A stretch of 64,000 bases of DNA from Myxococcus sp. CA023 (GTDB lineage: Bacteria > Myxococcota > Myxococcia > Myxococcales > Myxococcaceae): contig NZ_JAAEAH010000039.1 in assembly GCF_010998615.1 (NCBI RefSeq), positions 1 through 64,000 on the forward strand, in the 5' to 3' direction. Positions 56,344 to 64,000 of the stretch are shown piece by piece. Position 1 is the first letter of the stretch, and every line of letters begins with the position of its first letter. The notes beneath the pieces are model-generated. The model worked only from the letters and a program-made list of their open reading frames with translations, had not been told where the DNA came from and did not search any database. A program made the translations under genes and the position numbers.

Positions 56344-56703
56344 TGCACCACTCCCGGCAGCTCGCACCGCGCGGCCACATGAGCCGCGCGGTGCTCCGGA
56401 GCGCCGGAGGGAGGCCAGGGCAAGCCTGGCCACCTGGTGTCCCCACCGCGCCGGCACCGCGCCTCCTGGCAGCGGCCCGGACTTCTGGGGAGCTAACCGA
56501 ACACCCTCACCCTTGCCTGCCCGGGAGTGCTCTGGGCAGCGGGCGGGCGCGCACTACACTCATGGTGTACCGCGACCGCCTGCGCGACAGGCCTCAGGTG
56601 CGGCAGCACCGGCCTCAGCGGCCTGACGTGCACGCGTTCGCACCCGTGCCCTCCGGGGAGAGGGAGGAGTGTCTCCGTTGTTCCGCTCTCAGAGAGGTGA
56701 CCC

Positions 56704-56907
56704 ATGGTCCTGGAGCTCTCCCAGCAGCAGATCCACGTCCTCCACGCGTGCCTGTCTGAAAGCATCGCGGAGTTGCGTGACGAGGTCCTTCACACCGACG
56801 AGCGCGACCTGCGCGAAGCACTGAAGCTCAGGCTCGACCACCTGCAAGGCATCCAGCGGCAGGTGGAAGCCTTGATGCAAGCCCAGGAAGGGGCATCTCC
56901 TGACTGA
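56704..56907 (+). CDS. Small helical protein of unknown function
   Basis: 67 residues behind an excellent ribosome site (GAGAGGTGA, ATG 4 bases later). Two predicted helices (LELSQQQIHVLHACLSESIA, LREALKLRLDHLQGIQRQVE) suggest a helical hairpin. No Cys, no signal peptide. Proteins of this size and pattern occur in other myxobacteria as conserved hypotheticals (recalled). Function unknown; it may be a small regulator or stabilising partner. Confidence 0.65.
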   Translation: MVLELSQQQIHVLHACLSESIAELRDEVLHTDERDLREALKLRLDHLQGIQRQVEALMQAQEGASPD

Positions 56908-57062
56908 ATGCCCCTTCCCAGTTGCTCGAGAATGCAGCCGAGCCCCGAGCAAGAGACAGCGGTGCTCCAGGTCGATGTCGCCGGCAGCGCAGCACCGGTC
57001 GCCAGGCTGACCTTGAGCACCGCGAAGGCGGACGTCGTCGCTCGCGGGCCAGGTTCAGCCGG

Positions 57063-60000
57063 TCACGGTCCCCACACCGGCCCGCTTGGGGTGACCGTCA
57101 TCGCTTGCACCCCCGCACGCAGCGGCGCCGGAGTGGCCGCGCCGCTGGCGGCGTAGCCGAAGCTGCCGCCCGTGCTCTCAATCCCCTTCTCGAAGCGGAC
57201 CACCGCGCTTCCGCGGGTTGGGTGACTCAACGTCACGCTGTACGCGGTCGTCGTCTCGTCGAGCGTGAGCTGCAGCGCCGCGCTGTCGGCCACATCCTTG
57301 GCCTGCACGACGTGAAGGAAGTGGCTCACCACCTGCCCGTGGGTCTCAATCTCTCCACGGAACTGGCCCACCGGGTACGGGTAGGTGCCATCGCCGCGCA
57401 CCGGGCCGCGCTCGTCGACGATTCGCCGGACCGGATTGGCTGGAACCAGGGTGCTGACCCGCAGCTGCTGCCCGCCACTGTTCGCGGACCAGGTGTTGCC
57501 CGTGAGCACCGGGGGCTCCGGGAAATGAATCAAGAAGGTCTTGGCAACCGAGGCGTCATCCCGTGCGCTTTCGAGCCGGTCGAACACAATCAGGGTGTCG
57601 AGCGGACGCACGAACAAGGTCTCACGCACCACCCGTCCTGCGTGCGGGTTGCCGACCTCGGCCTCTCGGTGGGCCCACTCGGCGTTCAAGTCATACACGC
57701 CGGTGAGGTCGACCGCGGCGTAACTCGCCACTGACGACGACTCCAGGCGCAGCATTCGCGGCGCGTGGTGGTAGTAGCCGACCGTGCCCAGCCCCTCGAA
57801 CAAGAGCGTGTTGTGCGCCACGGGTGACGCGCAGTCGACCGCCGCGCCACCGGCGTATCCGACGATGGAGTTGGCGTAGCCCACCGTCTCGCGGGTCAGG
57901 AACTCGCCCGCGCGCCACACCTGGAAGTTGCCGGAGTCGCGGTGCTCATGGCCCGCGTTGGCCGTCACACCGAACTGCAGGTTGACCAGGGTCGCATCGG
58001 GCGCCCACGCCGTCTTGGCGTACACCATGTCCAGTCCAGGTGCGTGGTAGTCGAGCGGCAACTCCGCGAGGTCACGAGACGGCACCGCCGCCAACGTGTC
58101 GCTGTAGACGTACCGGATGAGACGGTCGTCGATCGGATGGCCGGTGAGTTCCAGGAAGCGCTTGGCATAACCCGCGACGGGCTGGTCCGACCACTCCCCG
58201 ATGAGCGGGGCGAAGTAGCTGCCCAGCGACGTCTGCGCGGTGTTGCTGGGATTCCACCGGTTCAGCCAGCGCTCGTCGTCATTGAATGGGAAGGTCTCGA
58301 ACAGCTGGAACTGGCCCCTCCGGCTGGGCCCCGGCGTGGTCGAGTAGATGGACCAGAAGACCGACGCCATGAAGTAGTCGGTCTGGTTCCACATGTCGTG
58401 GCCATACAGGCCCAGCGTGGTGAACGGCACCGTCATGTAGCCGAACGTCCGGCGGCCATAGGTCGAGCCCTCGTGCGGCGCGCCGCCCGCCCCCGGCCCA
58501 TCCAGATAGGGCCGCAGCGAGAAGGCCCAGCGTGATTTCATCGCGTACTGCAGGAGCTCGTTGGCGAACGGCTGGTTTTCATGCCAGCTGGCAATGGCCC
58601 ACAGGAGCGCGTTGCGGAAGTACCCCGTGTAGTAGTTGTTGCCCTCCATGCCGATGCCGCCCCACGGATTACCGTTGAGCGCCTCGATGGCGAAGTTCCA
58701 CCGGTTGATCAGGAGCGTGCGCTCCGCCGGAAGCAGGTGGGCGAAACACCAGTCGTAGGTGAGGATGACCGCCTCGCCGTACCAGCGGGCCGGATCACTC
58801 GACACCGTGTTCTCAGAGATGGGAATCTCGGTGCGCACCGCCCAGTCAATCGCGGCGCGGCACGACGCCGGGGTGCCGGTGAGCAGCGAGTGCATTGCCG
58901 CATCGATGGCCTGCTCGGGCGCTTGCACGTTCGCGACAGGCGTGTACGGGTGCTGCGCGAAATACGCCTGGGCCCGGGCCAGCCGGTCCGCCGTGAACCA
59001 CACCCGAGGATGCGCCACCGGGATATCGAGCACCACGGGCGGCCCGTTGGCGATGGTCAACATGACTGGCACCGAGGTGGTCCGGTTGCCGGCGCGGTCC
59101 CGTGCCACCGCCGTCACCGGGAAGGTGCCGTCCCCCAGCAGGGTGGTGGAGACGTTGATCCAATAGGGATAGCTGAGGTCTTCGCGCCCGAAGTCCTGTC
59201 CGTTCACCTGCAACTGCACGCCAGCAACCCTCACATTGTCATGGGCGTCGACCCTGACTTGGAGGGTACCGCCCACCGTCACGCCGCTCTCGGGCGCGAC
59301 GATTCGGACCTGAGGCGGCGTGACGTCGGGAGGTGGCGCGCTCACGTTGACGGATACCGGCGCGGAGACGGTGACATTGCCAGCGGCATCGCGAGCCACC
59401 GCGGTCAACTGCCTGAGCCCATAAGGCTGGAGCGCCTCGGTGTCGAGCGTCACCGACCAGGGTGCGGCCATGTCCGGCGCGCCGACCTGAACGCCGTCGA
59501 GTTCGACGTGGACCCGGGTGACGCCCACGTTGTCGCTCGCGCTCATCCGCACCGTGAAGGGACCGCTGACCGCCTCTCCCGCAACGGGCGCGGTCACCTG
59601 CACCTCGGGAGGCGTGGTGTCGACAACGGCGTTGGCGACGGTGACGCGGATCGGCGCCGAGGCGGTGAGGTTGCCAGCGGCGTCGCGCGCGTGCGCGGTC
59701 AACACATGGTTTCCATTGCGGAACATGCGGGTGTCGAGCTGCGTCGAGTCGAGGTTGCGGCCGTCGATGCGCAGCTGCACGCCGACCACGCCGACGTCGT
59801 CGCTCGCGTCCACGGCGATGCCGACCACGCCCTGCACCGTCGCGCCCGCCGCGGGCGCCGTGATTGCAACGGACGGAGGCGTGGTATCGCTGCGCGGCGC
59901 AGGCGCGGTGTACTCAATGGTGAGGAGCGGCCGACGCTCCGGCTGGGTGGCCAGGCTGGTGAAGACCTTGGCCACCTTCCCAATCCTCGAGTTCGCCAAC

Positions 60001-60566
60001 ATCACGCCCTGGTTCGTCGACGGGTCGTCGACCCACGACTGCACCACCGCCACGTCGAGTGGCACGTCGTGCACGCTCACCGTGCCCGGAAACGTGGAGA
60101 CCTCGAACGACGAACCGGCGACGAGGTCCGTCCCCTGCCCGGCCGCCCCCAGCCGGTCCCACTCCAGCCCATCGTCGCGGAACTGCCATCCCAGTCCGTT
60201 GGCCCCCAGGTTCCAGGGCGCCTGCACGTATGCGCCTCGAATCGAGAAGTCGCCGGTGTAGGTCTCCACCGCGAAACGCAGCGTCGCGCTCTCAACCACC
60301 GCCCCAGCCGGCACGCCCGTCTGCGGGAAGCGCAACAAGGCCTGAACCTCATAGTCCTCGGTCTGGAACACCCCGAGCAGCGCCTGATTGCGATGCGCCG
60401 CGCCGTTCTGCGTCATGCCTTGGCTGGTGATGGCCACCGCCTCTGACACAGTCACCGGCGAGGTCACAGCCCGCAGCGCGGCCCCCGTGCCGGCTTCCGG
60501 CGCGCCATCCTTCGTGCATCCCGTGAGCAAGAGCGCGCCAAGCACCGCTGCCCATACCCCAGCCAT
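57063..60566 (-). CDS. Lipoprotein with DNRLRE, Ig-like and heparinase II/III-like domains
   Basis: About 1167 residues from the ATG at 60566 with AGGAA upstream; the frame to 60695 adds non-coding sequence. Lipobox LLTGC. Order: a DNRLRE-type beta-sandwich (about 40-225), then three Ig-like repeats marked DTTPPSVAITAPAAGATV, DTTPPEVQVTAPVAGEAV and DVTPPQVRIVAPESGVTV (each with VGV and VQLxIDG/VHVELDG), then a catalytic part with HPRVWFTADRLARAQAYF and later GHEHRDSGNFQVW typical of heparinase II/III or alginate-lyase-type polysaccharide lyases, and a C-terminal beta-sandwich. Surface polysaccharide degradation is the likely role. Confidence 0.85.
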   Translation of the reverse strand: MAGVWAAVLGALLLTGCTKDGAPEAGTGAALRAVTSPVTVSEAVAITSQGMTQNGAAHRNQALLGVFQTEDYEVQALLRFPQTGVPAGAVVESATLRFAVETYTGDFSIRGAYVQAPWNLGANGLGWQFRDDGLEWDRLGAAGQGTDLVAGSSFEVSTFPGTVSVHDVPLDVAVVQSWVDDPSTNQGVMLANSRIGKVAKVFTSLATQPERRPLLTIEYTAPAPRSDTTPPSVAITAPAAGATVQGVVGIAVDASDDVGVVGVQLRIDGRNLDSTQLDTRMFRNGNHVLTAHARDAAGNLTASAPIRVTVANAVVDTTPPEVQVTAPVAGEAVSGPFTVRMSASDNVGVTRVHVELDGVQVGAPDMAAPWSVTLDTEALQPYGLRQLTAVARDAAGNVTVSAPVSVNVSAPPPDVTPPQVRIVAPESGVTVGGTLQVRVDAHDNVRVAGVQLQVNGQDFGREDLSYPYWINVSTTLLGDGTFPVTAVARDRAGNRTTSVPVMLTIANGPPVVLDIPVAHPRVWFTADRLARAQAYFAQHPYTPVANVQAPEQAIDAAMHSLLTGTPASCRAAIDWAVRTEIPISENTVSSDPARWYGEAVILTYDWCFAHLLPAERTLLINRWNFAIEALNGNPWGGIGMEGNNYYTGYFRNALLWAIASWHENQPFANELLQYAMKSRWAFSLRPYLDGPGAGGAPHEGSTYGRRTFGYMTVPFTTLGLYGHDMWNQTDYFMASVFWSIYSTTPGPSRRGQFQLFETFPFNDDERWLNRWNPSNTAQTSLGSYFAPLIGEWSDQPVAGYAKRFLELTGHPIDDRLIRYVYSDTLAAVPSRDLAELPLDYHAPGLDMVYAKTAWAPDATLVNLQFGVTANAGHEHRDSGNFQVWRAGEFLTRETVGYANSIVGYAGGAAVDCASPVAHNTLLFEGLGTVGYYHHAPRMLRLESSSVASYAAVDLTGVYDLNAEWAHREAEVGNPHAGRVVRETLFVRPLDTLIVFDRLESARDDASVAKTFLIHFPEPPVLTGNTWSANSGGQQLRVSTLVPANPVRRIVDERGPVRGDGTYPYPVGQFRGEIETHGQVVSHFLHVVQAKDVADSAALQLTLDETTTAYSVTLSHPTRGSAVVRFEKGIESTGGSFGYAASGAATPAPLRAGVQAMTVTPSGPVWGP

Positions 60567-60691
60567 ACTGCTTATTCCTGAGTTCATTGTCTGACAGCTA
60601 TTAGCGCACCGGTGACGGGAAGTCCAAAGGGGCGTCTGCGTTTGCGCTGCCAGCCCCGCTGCGCTGGGGCAAGACATCTCTGCGAAAGCCC

Positions 60692-61723
60692 TCATGGCGC
60701 CGGTGAATCGAGCGCTTTCAACGGTGAGCGCCGGGAGCGCGAGTTGCCGCGCCTTCCTCGTGGCGTCTCTCCGACGTACCGCCGGAACACGCGGCGGAAC
60801 GCAGCGGTGTCGGCATACCCCACCCGGGCAGCGACATCTTCGACCGACGCATGAGTCGTCTCGAGCAGGTGGGAGGCGTGAGCCACGCGCACCCGCTGCA
60901 CGAACTCGAGCGGCGTCATGCCAAGCCCGGCCTGCACCCGCCGCGCGAGCGTGCGCGAGGAGGTGGCAGCGGCACGGGCGAGTTCATCGAGCGTCAGTTG
61001 CCGGCTCAGATTCGCGGCGACGAATTGCTCCACGGCGCGCAGCGCCGGGTCCGAGACGCGGAGGTGCTCCATCACCATGTACCTGGCCTGTGAAACACGC
61101 TCGTCGAGCACGAGGTAGCGGGCCACCAGGTGCGCGAGCGATGGACTCGCGACCCGCGCGACGATGGCCAGCACCAGGTCCGCATGCGCGAAGGCCGAGC
61201 CCGCGGTGAGGACGCCGTCGCTCTCGACAACCATCCGGTCCGGCTGGAGGGCGACCTCGGGGAAGCGACGCACGAACGAGGGGACGAGCCACCAGGTCGT
61301 CGTCGCGCTCCGCCCCGCGAGGAGGCCGGACGCCGCGAGGACGAAGGTCGCGGAGCACGAGGCCGCGACCATGGCGCCTTTCGCCGCCGCGCGCGCGAGC
61401 AACGTGATGCCACGCGCCGCATCGGCCCGCGAGAGCAGCTTTTCGATGGCGCGCTCGCTCGCTGCGGAGAGCCCAGGGACCAGCAACACGTCTCCAGCCT
61501 TCACACCTCGGAGGCTCAGCGCGCCGTCCATGGAGACGGTGCGTCCCGTGCCCGAGCGGACCGGCTGACCGTCGAGCGACACCACCCGCTGACGCAAGAC
61601 CTGGGCACCCCGGGGAACCGAGGCGAGCCCTGCCGCGACGAGTCGTGCGGCCGTGTCGACCACATCGAGCCCCACGCCCAGCGAGCCCTCTGCCACGCCA
61701 TCGAACACCACATGCGTAATCAC
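60692..61723 (-). CDS. GlxA/FtrA-type AraC-family regulator
   Basis: About 343 residues if the GTG at 61723 is the start (the open frame to 61813 reads through an unlikely N-terminus). Residues about 1-185 form a DJ-1/PfpI-like domain (VVFDGVAEGSLGVGLDVVDT; GAMVAASCSATFVLAASGLL, where Cys is kept). The C-terminal AraC domain has two helix-turn-helix units (LTLDELARAAATSSRTLARR, TPLEFVQRVRVAHASHLLET, VEDVAARVGYADTAAFRRVF). Divergent from the dienelactone hydrolase, its probable target. The start has no clear ribosome site. Confidence 0.85.
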   Translation of the reverse strand: MITHVVFDGVAEGSLGVGLDVVDTAARLVAAGLASVPRGAQVLRQRVVSLDGQPVRSGTGRTVSMDGALSLRGVKAGDVLLVPGLSAASERAIEKLLSRADAARGITLLARAAAKGAMVAASCSATFVLAASGLLAGRSATTTWWLVPSFVRRFPEVALQPDRMVVESDGVLTAGSAFAHADLVLAIVARVASPSLAHLVARYLVLDERVSQARYMVMEHLRVSDPALRAVEQFVAANLSRQLTLDELARAAATSSRTLARRVQAGLGMTPLEFVQRVRVAHASHLLETTHASVEDVAARVGYADTAAFRRVFRRYVGETPRGRRGNSRSRRSPLKALDSPAP

Positions 61724-61797
61724 GGTGGCAAGAATAGCCCGTTCATTGTCAATCTCGCCACTGGCCGCGGAGGATGGACTTCCCCCATCGTCCAGGC

Positions 61798-62643
61798 ATG
61801 AGCCCATCCACACCTGACCCCACGGCCGACGACCCTCTCGATGACTTCGCCCGGCGGCCCATCACCCTCAACGCCGCCATGCGAACGGTCTACGTCGCCG
61901 GCCACGGCCCCGCCGTCATCGTCATGGCCGAGATGCCAGGCATCAGCCCGCACGTCGCCCGCTTCGCGCGTTGGGTCCGCGACGCAGGCTTCACTGTCTA
62001 CATGCCTTCGCTCTTCGGCAGAGACGGTGCCTACCCTCGCGCGGAGGAGGGGCGCGCCATCCTGCAACGCGCCTGCGTGAGCGCGGAGTTCCGAGCGTTC
62101 GCGGCGAATGAGTCGAGCCCCGTGACGCAGTGGCTGCGTGCCCTGGCCCGCCTCGCACATGAGGAGTGTGGCGGTCCGGGGGTCGGCGCGATTGGGATGT
62201 GCTTCACGGGGAACTTCGCGCTCTCGATGATGCTCGAACACGCGATGCTCGCTCCTGTCATGTGTCAGCCGTCGCTGCCCCTGAGCGACACCGGCGCGAT
62301 TCAACTGGCACCTGACGAGCTTGCCGCCGTGAAGGAGCGCCTCGAACGTGACGACCTGACGGTGCTCGCCTATCGGTTCGAGGGAGACCGATTCTGCACG
62401 GCGCAGCGCTTCCAGGCATATACGGCCGCGCTCGGAAAGCGCTTCGTTCCTAGAGTACTGCCTGCGTCCGCCGCGAACCCGACGCCGCCCCCCTTCTTCG
62501 CGGAAGTCGTCGGGTGCGCCCACAGCGTCGTGACTGCCCATCTCATCGACGCGGAGGGAGAGCCCACTCGCGCGGCGCGAGACGAAATCCTCGCCTTCTT
62601 CGCTCAGCGGTTGGGACGCGAGGGAGCACAAAGCACGACGTGA
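61798..62643 (+). CDS. Dienelactone-hydrolase-family protein
   Basis: 281 residues from the ATG at 61798 (also open from 61774, which has a ribosome site but too close). The core (VIVMAEMPGISPHVARFARW, VYMPSLFG, GAIGMCFTGNFALSMMLE) has the nucleophile Cys in GMCFTG, as in dienelactone hydrolases, and a C-terminal His (GCAHSVV). It could open lactones or act as a general carboxyl-ester hydrolase. It lies divergent from a GlxA-type regulator that probably controls it. Confidence 0.82.
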   Translation: MSPSTPDPTADDPLDDFARRPITLNAAMRTVYVAGHGPAVIVMAEMPGISPHVARFARWVRDAGFTVYMPSLFGRDGAYPRAEEGRAILQRACVSAEFRAFAANESSPVTQWLRALARLAHEECGGPGVGAIGMCFTGNFALSMMLEHAMLAPVMCQPSLPLSDTGAIQLAPDELAAVKERLERDDLTVLAYRFEGDRFCTAQRFQAYTAALGKRFVPRVLPASAANPTPPPFFAEVVGCAHSVVTAHLIDAEGEPTRAARDEILAFFAQRLGREGAQSTT

Positions 62644-62968
62644 TGCGCCACTCGCCCCCGAGAACAGCCAGCAGGGAGCCCACTTCCGTTTCCCTTTTCT
62701 GAAGGGCGCGAAGCGAGAGCCCCACCGCGCCGGACCGCCGGGCCAGCTTCTTCAAGCGCGCCACCTCCGCTGAGTGAATGGCCGCGAGCCCGGCCCGGGC
62801 GACTTCACTCGGCTCCGCGTCCACAGCCCGCCTGAGTGCCTGCACCTGGCACTCAGACTCGGGCTTGGAGCAGATAGGCCCGCGAAAGCAGTGGCCCAGG
62901 TGGCTCCGGAGCGAGCCCTGGGGAGCGGCACCATTCCTCGCGAAGACGGCGACAAGAGGCATCTGCAT
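62543..62968 (-). CDS. Possible hypothetical protein overlapping the hydrolase 3' end
   Basis: 141 residues starting 10 bases after the phosphatase stop, with ATG at 62968. The middle (EVARAGLAAIHSAEVARLKK, LSLRALQKRETEVGSLLAVL) looks like a genuine helical protein and about 80% of third positions are G or C, but the C-terminus overlaps the dienelactone hydrolase by 100 bases on the opposite strand and the tail (RRRRGFRLAPREWALPPRR) is doubtful. It may be a real small gene with a shorter true 3' end or a chance frame. Confidence 0.35.
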   Translation of the reverse strand: MQMPLVAVFARNGAAPQGSLRSHLGHCFRGPICSKPESECQVQALRRAVDAEPSEVARAGLAAIHSAEVARLKKLARRSGAVGLSLRALQKRETEVGSLLAVLGGEWRITSCFVLPRVPTAERRRRGFRLAPREWALPPRR

Positions 62969-62977
62969 CACGCCAGC

Positions 62978-63691
62978 TCAGGGGAGAGCAGCGCCGGCGC
63001 CCGGCCGCGTCGCAAGAAGCGCCGTGGCCAGTTCCGCAAGGGCCCCCGATTGCGTCGCAGAGAGTCGCACCGCGGGCCGCGCGCGCTGCACCATCGAGAG
63101 CGCGGTCGACGCATCCAACGCATCACCTCGGGCAATGAGGAGCGCGGCCGCAATCATCCCGGTGCGTCCGTGCCCTTGCGCACAGTGGATGTAGAGCGCC
63201 CCAGGTCCGACAGCCAGCTCACGCAGGACAGGGGTCACTCTCGCTACGGGCAGAATCGAAGCATCAAGGATGGGCAGGGCGACATACCGGCCCGCGCGAC
63301 GAATTCCCTCCGGTTCGACGAACTCAGACGTCAGATCGAGCACGGTCACGATGCCGTCGGGAAGCTCTCCCGCCAGCAAGCGTCTGCCAATGAAAACGCC
63401 TGGCACCACTTCGTCGAACGCACGCTCTCGCGACAGCCATCGAGCCAAATGCCAGGCGCCCCAGGTCAGCAAGAGATAAGGCAGGAGCAGGATGACTGCC
63501 CAGGGCTGCATCCGCCCGTCCACACGCTTGCCGAAAGCGTGTTCGCCCAGTCCAGCGTAGGCGAGTGCCACCAGGATGAAGCTCACCCCAGGCCACAACA
63601 GAAGCCACGCGACGCCGCCCAGTCGCAGGGCCAGGAAGGCAATCAACACGGCAGCCATGGCGAAAACGAAGGCGTACTTCATGCGCGGCAC
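62978..63691 (-). CDS. Membrane dual-specificity/tyrosine phosphatase
   Basis: 237 residues. Two or three membrane helices lie in the first 85 residues (YAFVFAMAAVLIAFLALRLG, GVAWLLLWPGVSFILVALAY, WAVILLLPYLLLTWGAW). A DSP-type catalytic domain follows, with the CX5R signature HCAQGHGRTG and a general-acid region upstream (VLDLTSEFVEPEG). The active site would face the cytoplasm. It resembles the membrane DSPs found beside glycerophospholipid genes, where some act on lipid phosphates, so a lipid phosphatase role is possible. Confidence 0.85.
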   Translation of the reverse strand: MPRMKYAFVFAMAAVLIAFLALRLGGVAWLLLWPGVSFILVALAYAGLGEHAFGKRVDGRMQPWAVILLLPYLLLTWGAWHLARWLSRERAFDEVVPGVFIGRRLLAGELPDGIVTVLDLTSEFVEPEGIRRAGRYVALPILDASILPVARVTPVLRELAVGPGALYIHCAQGHGRTGMIAAALLIARGDALDASTALSMVQRARPAVRLSATQSGALAELATALLATRPGAGAALP

Positions 63692-63796
63692 AGCGTAGCC
63701 GGAACCGTGGGCGGCTACACGCCCATCCTGGAAGGGCTAATCACACGCGACCTCTCGGGACTGGTGGCCCCAGGTGCGTGAAGGCCGCCGCGCCCG

Positions 63797-64000
63797 CTAG
63801 AGAGTTCCCTGGGAAGCACCCAGCCCGCTCACGTGCTTGCGGACCATCAGACTCAAGGGCACGGCCACCAGGGCGATGACAGTCGCCACCAGGTACACGT
63901 GGTTGATGCCCGTCACGAATGAGAGCAGCTCGATGTCACGACGCTCTGTCATCCCCTCCCGCGCGAGCACCTGCGCCTCCCGGGCCGCGAAGGTGGAGAG
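63797..64000 (-). CDS. C-terminus of an MFS (DHA2-type) transporter, partial
   Basis: The last 67 codons of a minus-strand gene that continues beyond the right edge. The readable part has a loop (LARQ-type, AREAQVLAREGMTERRD), a final membrane helix (HVYLVATVIALVAVPLSLMV) and the short basic tail RKHVSGL, as in drug:H+ antiporters with 14 helices. Substrate and start unknown. Confidence 0.7.
   Translation of the reverse strand, partial: LSTFAAREAQVLAREGMTERRDIELLSFVTGINHVYLVATVIALVAVPLSLMVRKHVSGLGASQGTL

Overview
The window is high-GC (third codon positions mostly G or C) and looks like the chromosome of a fruiting myxobacterium (Myxococcus/Corallococcus/Pyxidicoccus type). The signs are a Ser/Thr kinase carrying a zinc-finger domain and coupled to a Myxococcales-type sigma-70 factor, many lipoproteins with Asp/Gly-rich linkers, a MYXO-CTERM-like C-terminus, an ADOP-type permease and an AgpS ether-lipid operon. 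This is inferred from gene content; no rRNA or tRNA gene was seen.

Layout. 0-3.6 kb: the start of a possible transposase, a trigger-factor-like protein, and a cupin/MBL-hydrolase pair divergent from a LysR regulator. 4.1-11.5 kb: a signalling block of zinc-finger/kinase/TPR protein, sigma factor, Ala-rich coiled-coil protein, membrane protein and kelch lipoprotein, with a remnant of a coiled-coil paralogue on the other side. 11.5-35 kb: an accessory patchwork of a DyP-peroxidase operon cut at its last gene, a Tiki/ChaN-like lipoprotein with a paralogue remnant, an S33 hydrolase, an AadA-type aminoglycoside nucleotidyltransferase, a rifampicin phosphotransferase, an ADOP permease, a Fur-box-preceded siderophore receptor operon, and six same-orientation copies of a short dispersed repeat, two of which abut truncated genes. 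35-44 kb: DUF1801 protein, LysR/S9 peptidase pair, hydrolase, two-component system and a deoxyhypusine-synthase-like enzyme.

44.2-50.4 kb is the most coherent system. A TetR regulator with two 17-bp operator-like repeats diverges from three translationally coupled genes: alkyl-DHAP synthase (AgpS), a fusion of fatty acyl reductase with a DHAP/G3P-type acyltransferase, and an extended SDR. Together they could carry out acyl-DHAP formation, fatty alcohol supply, ether-bond formation and perhaps the following ketone reduction, that is, ether-lipid precursor synthesis from one operon.

50.5-64 kb: an LRR-like protein, small lipoprotein, PQQ-propeller fragment, membrane pyrophosphatase with a K+-dependent-type motif, a large lipoprotein with Ig-like domains and a heparinase-like region, a GlxA-type regulator divergent from a dienelactone hydrolase, a membrane dual-specificity phosphatase, and the C-terminus of an MFS transporter running off the right edge.
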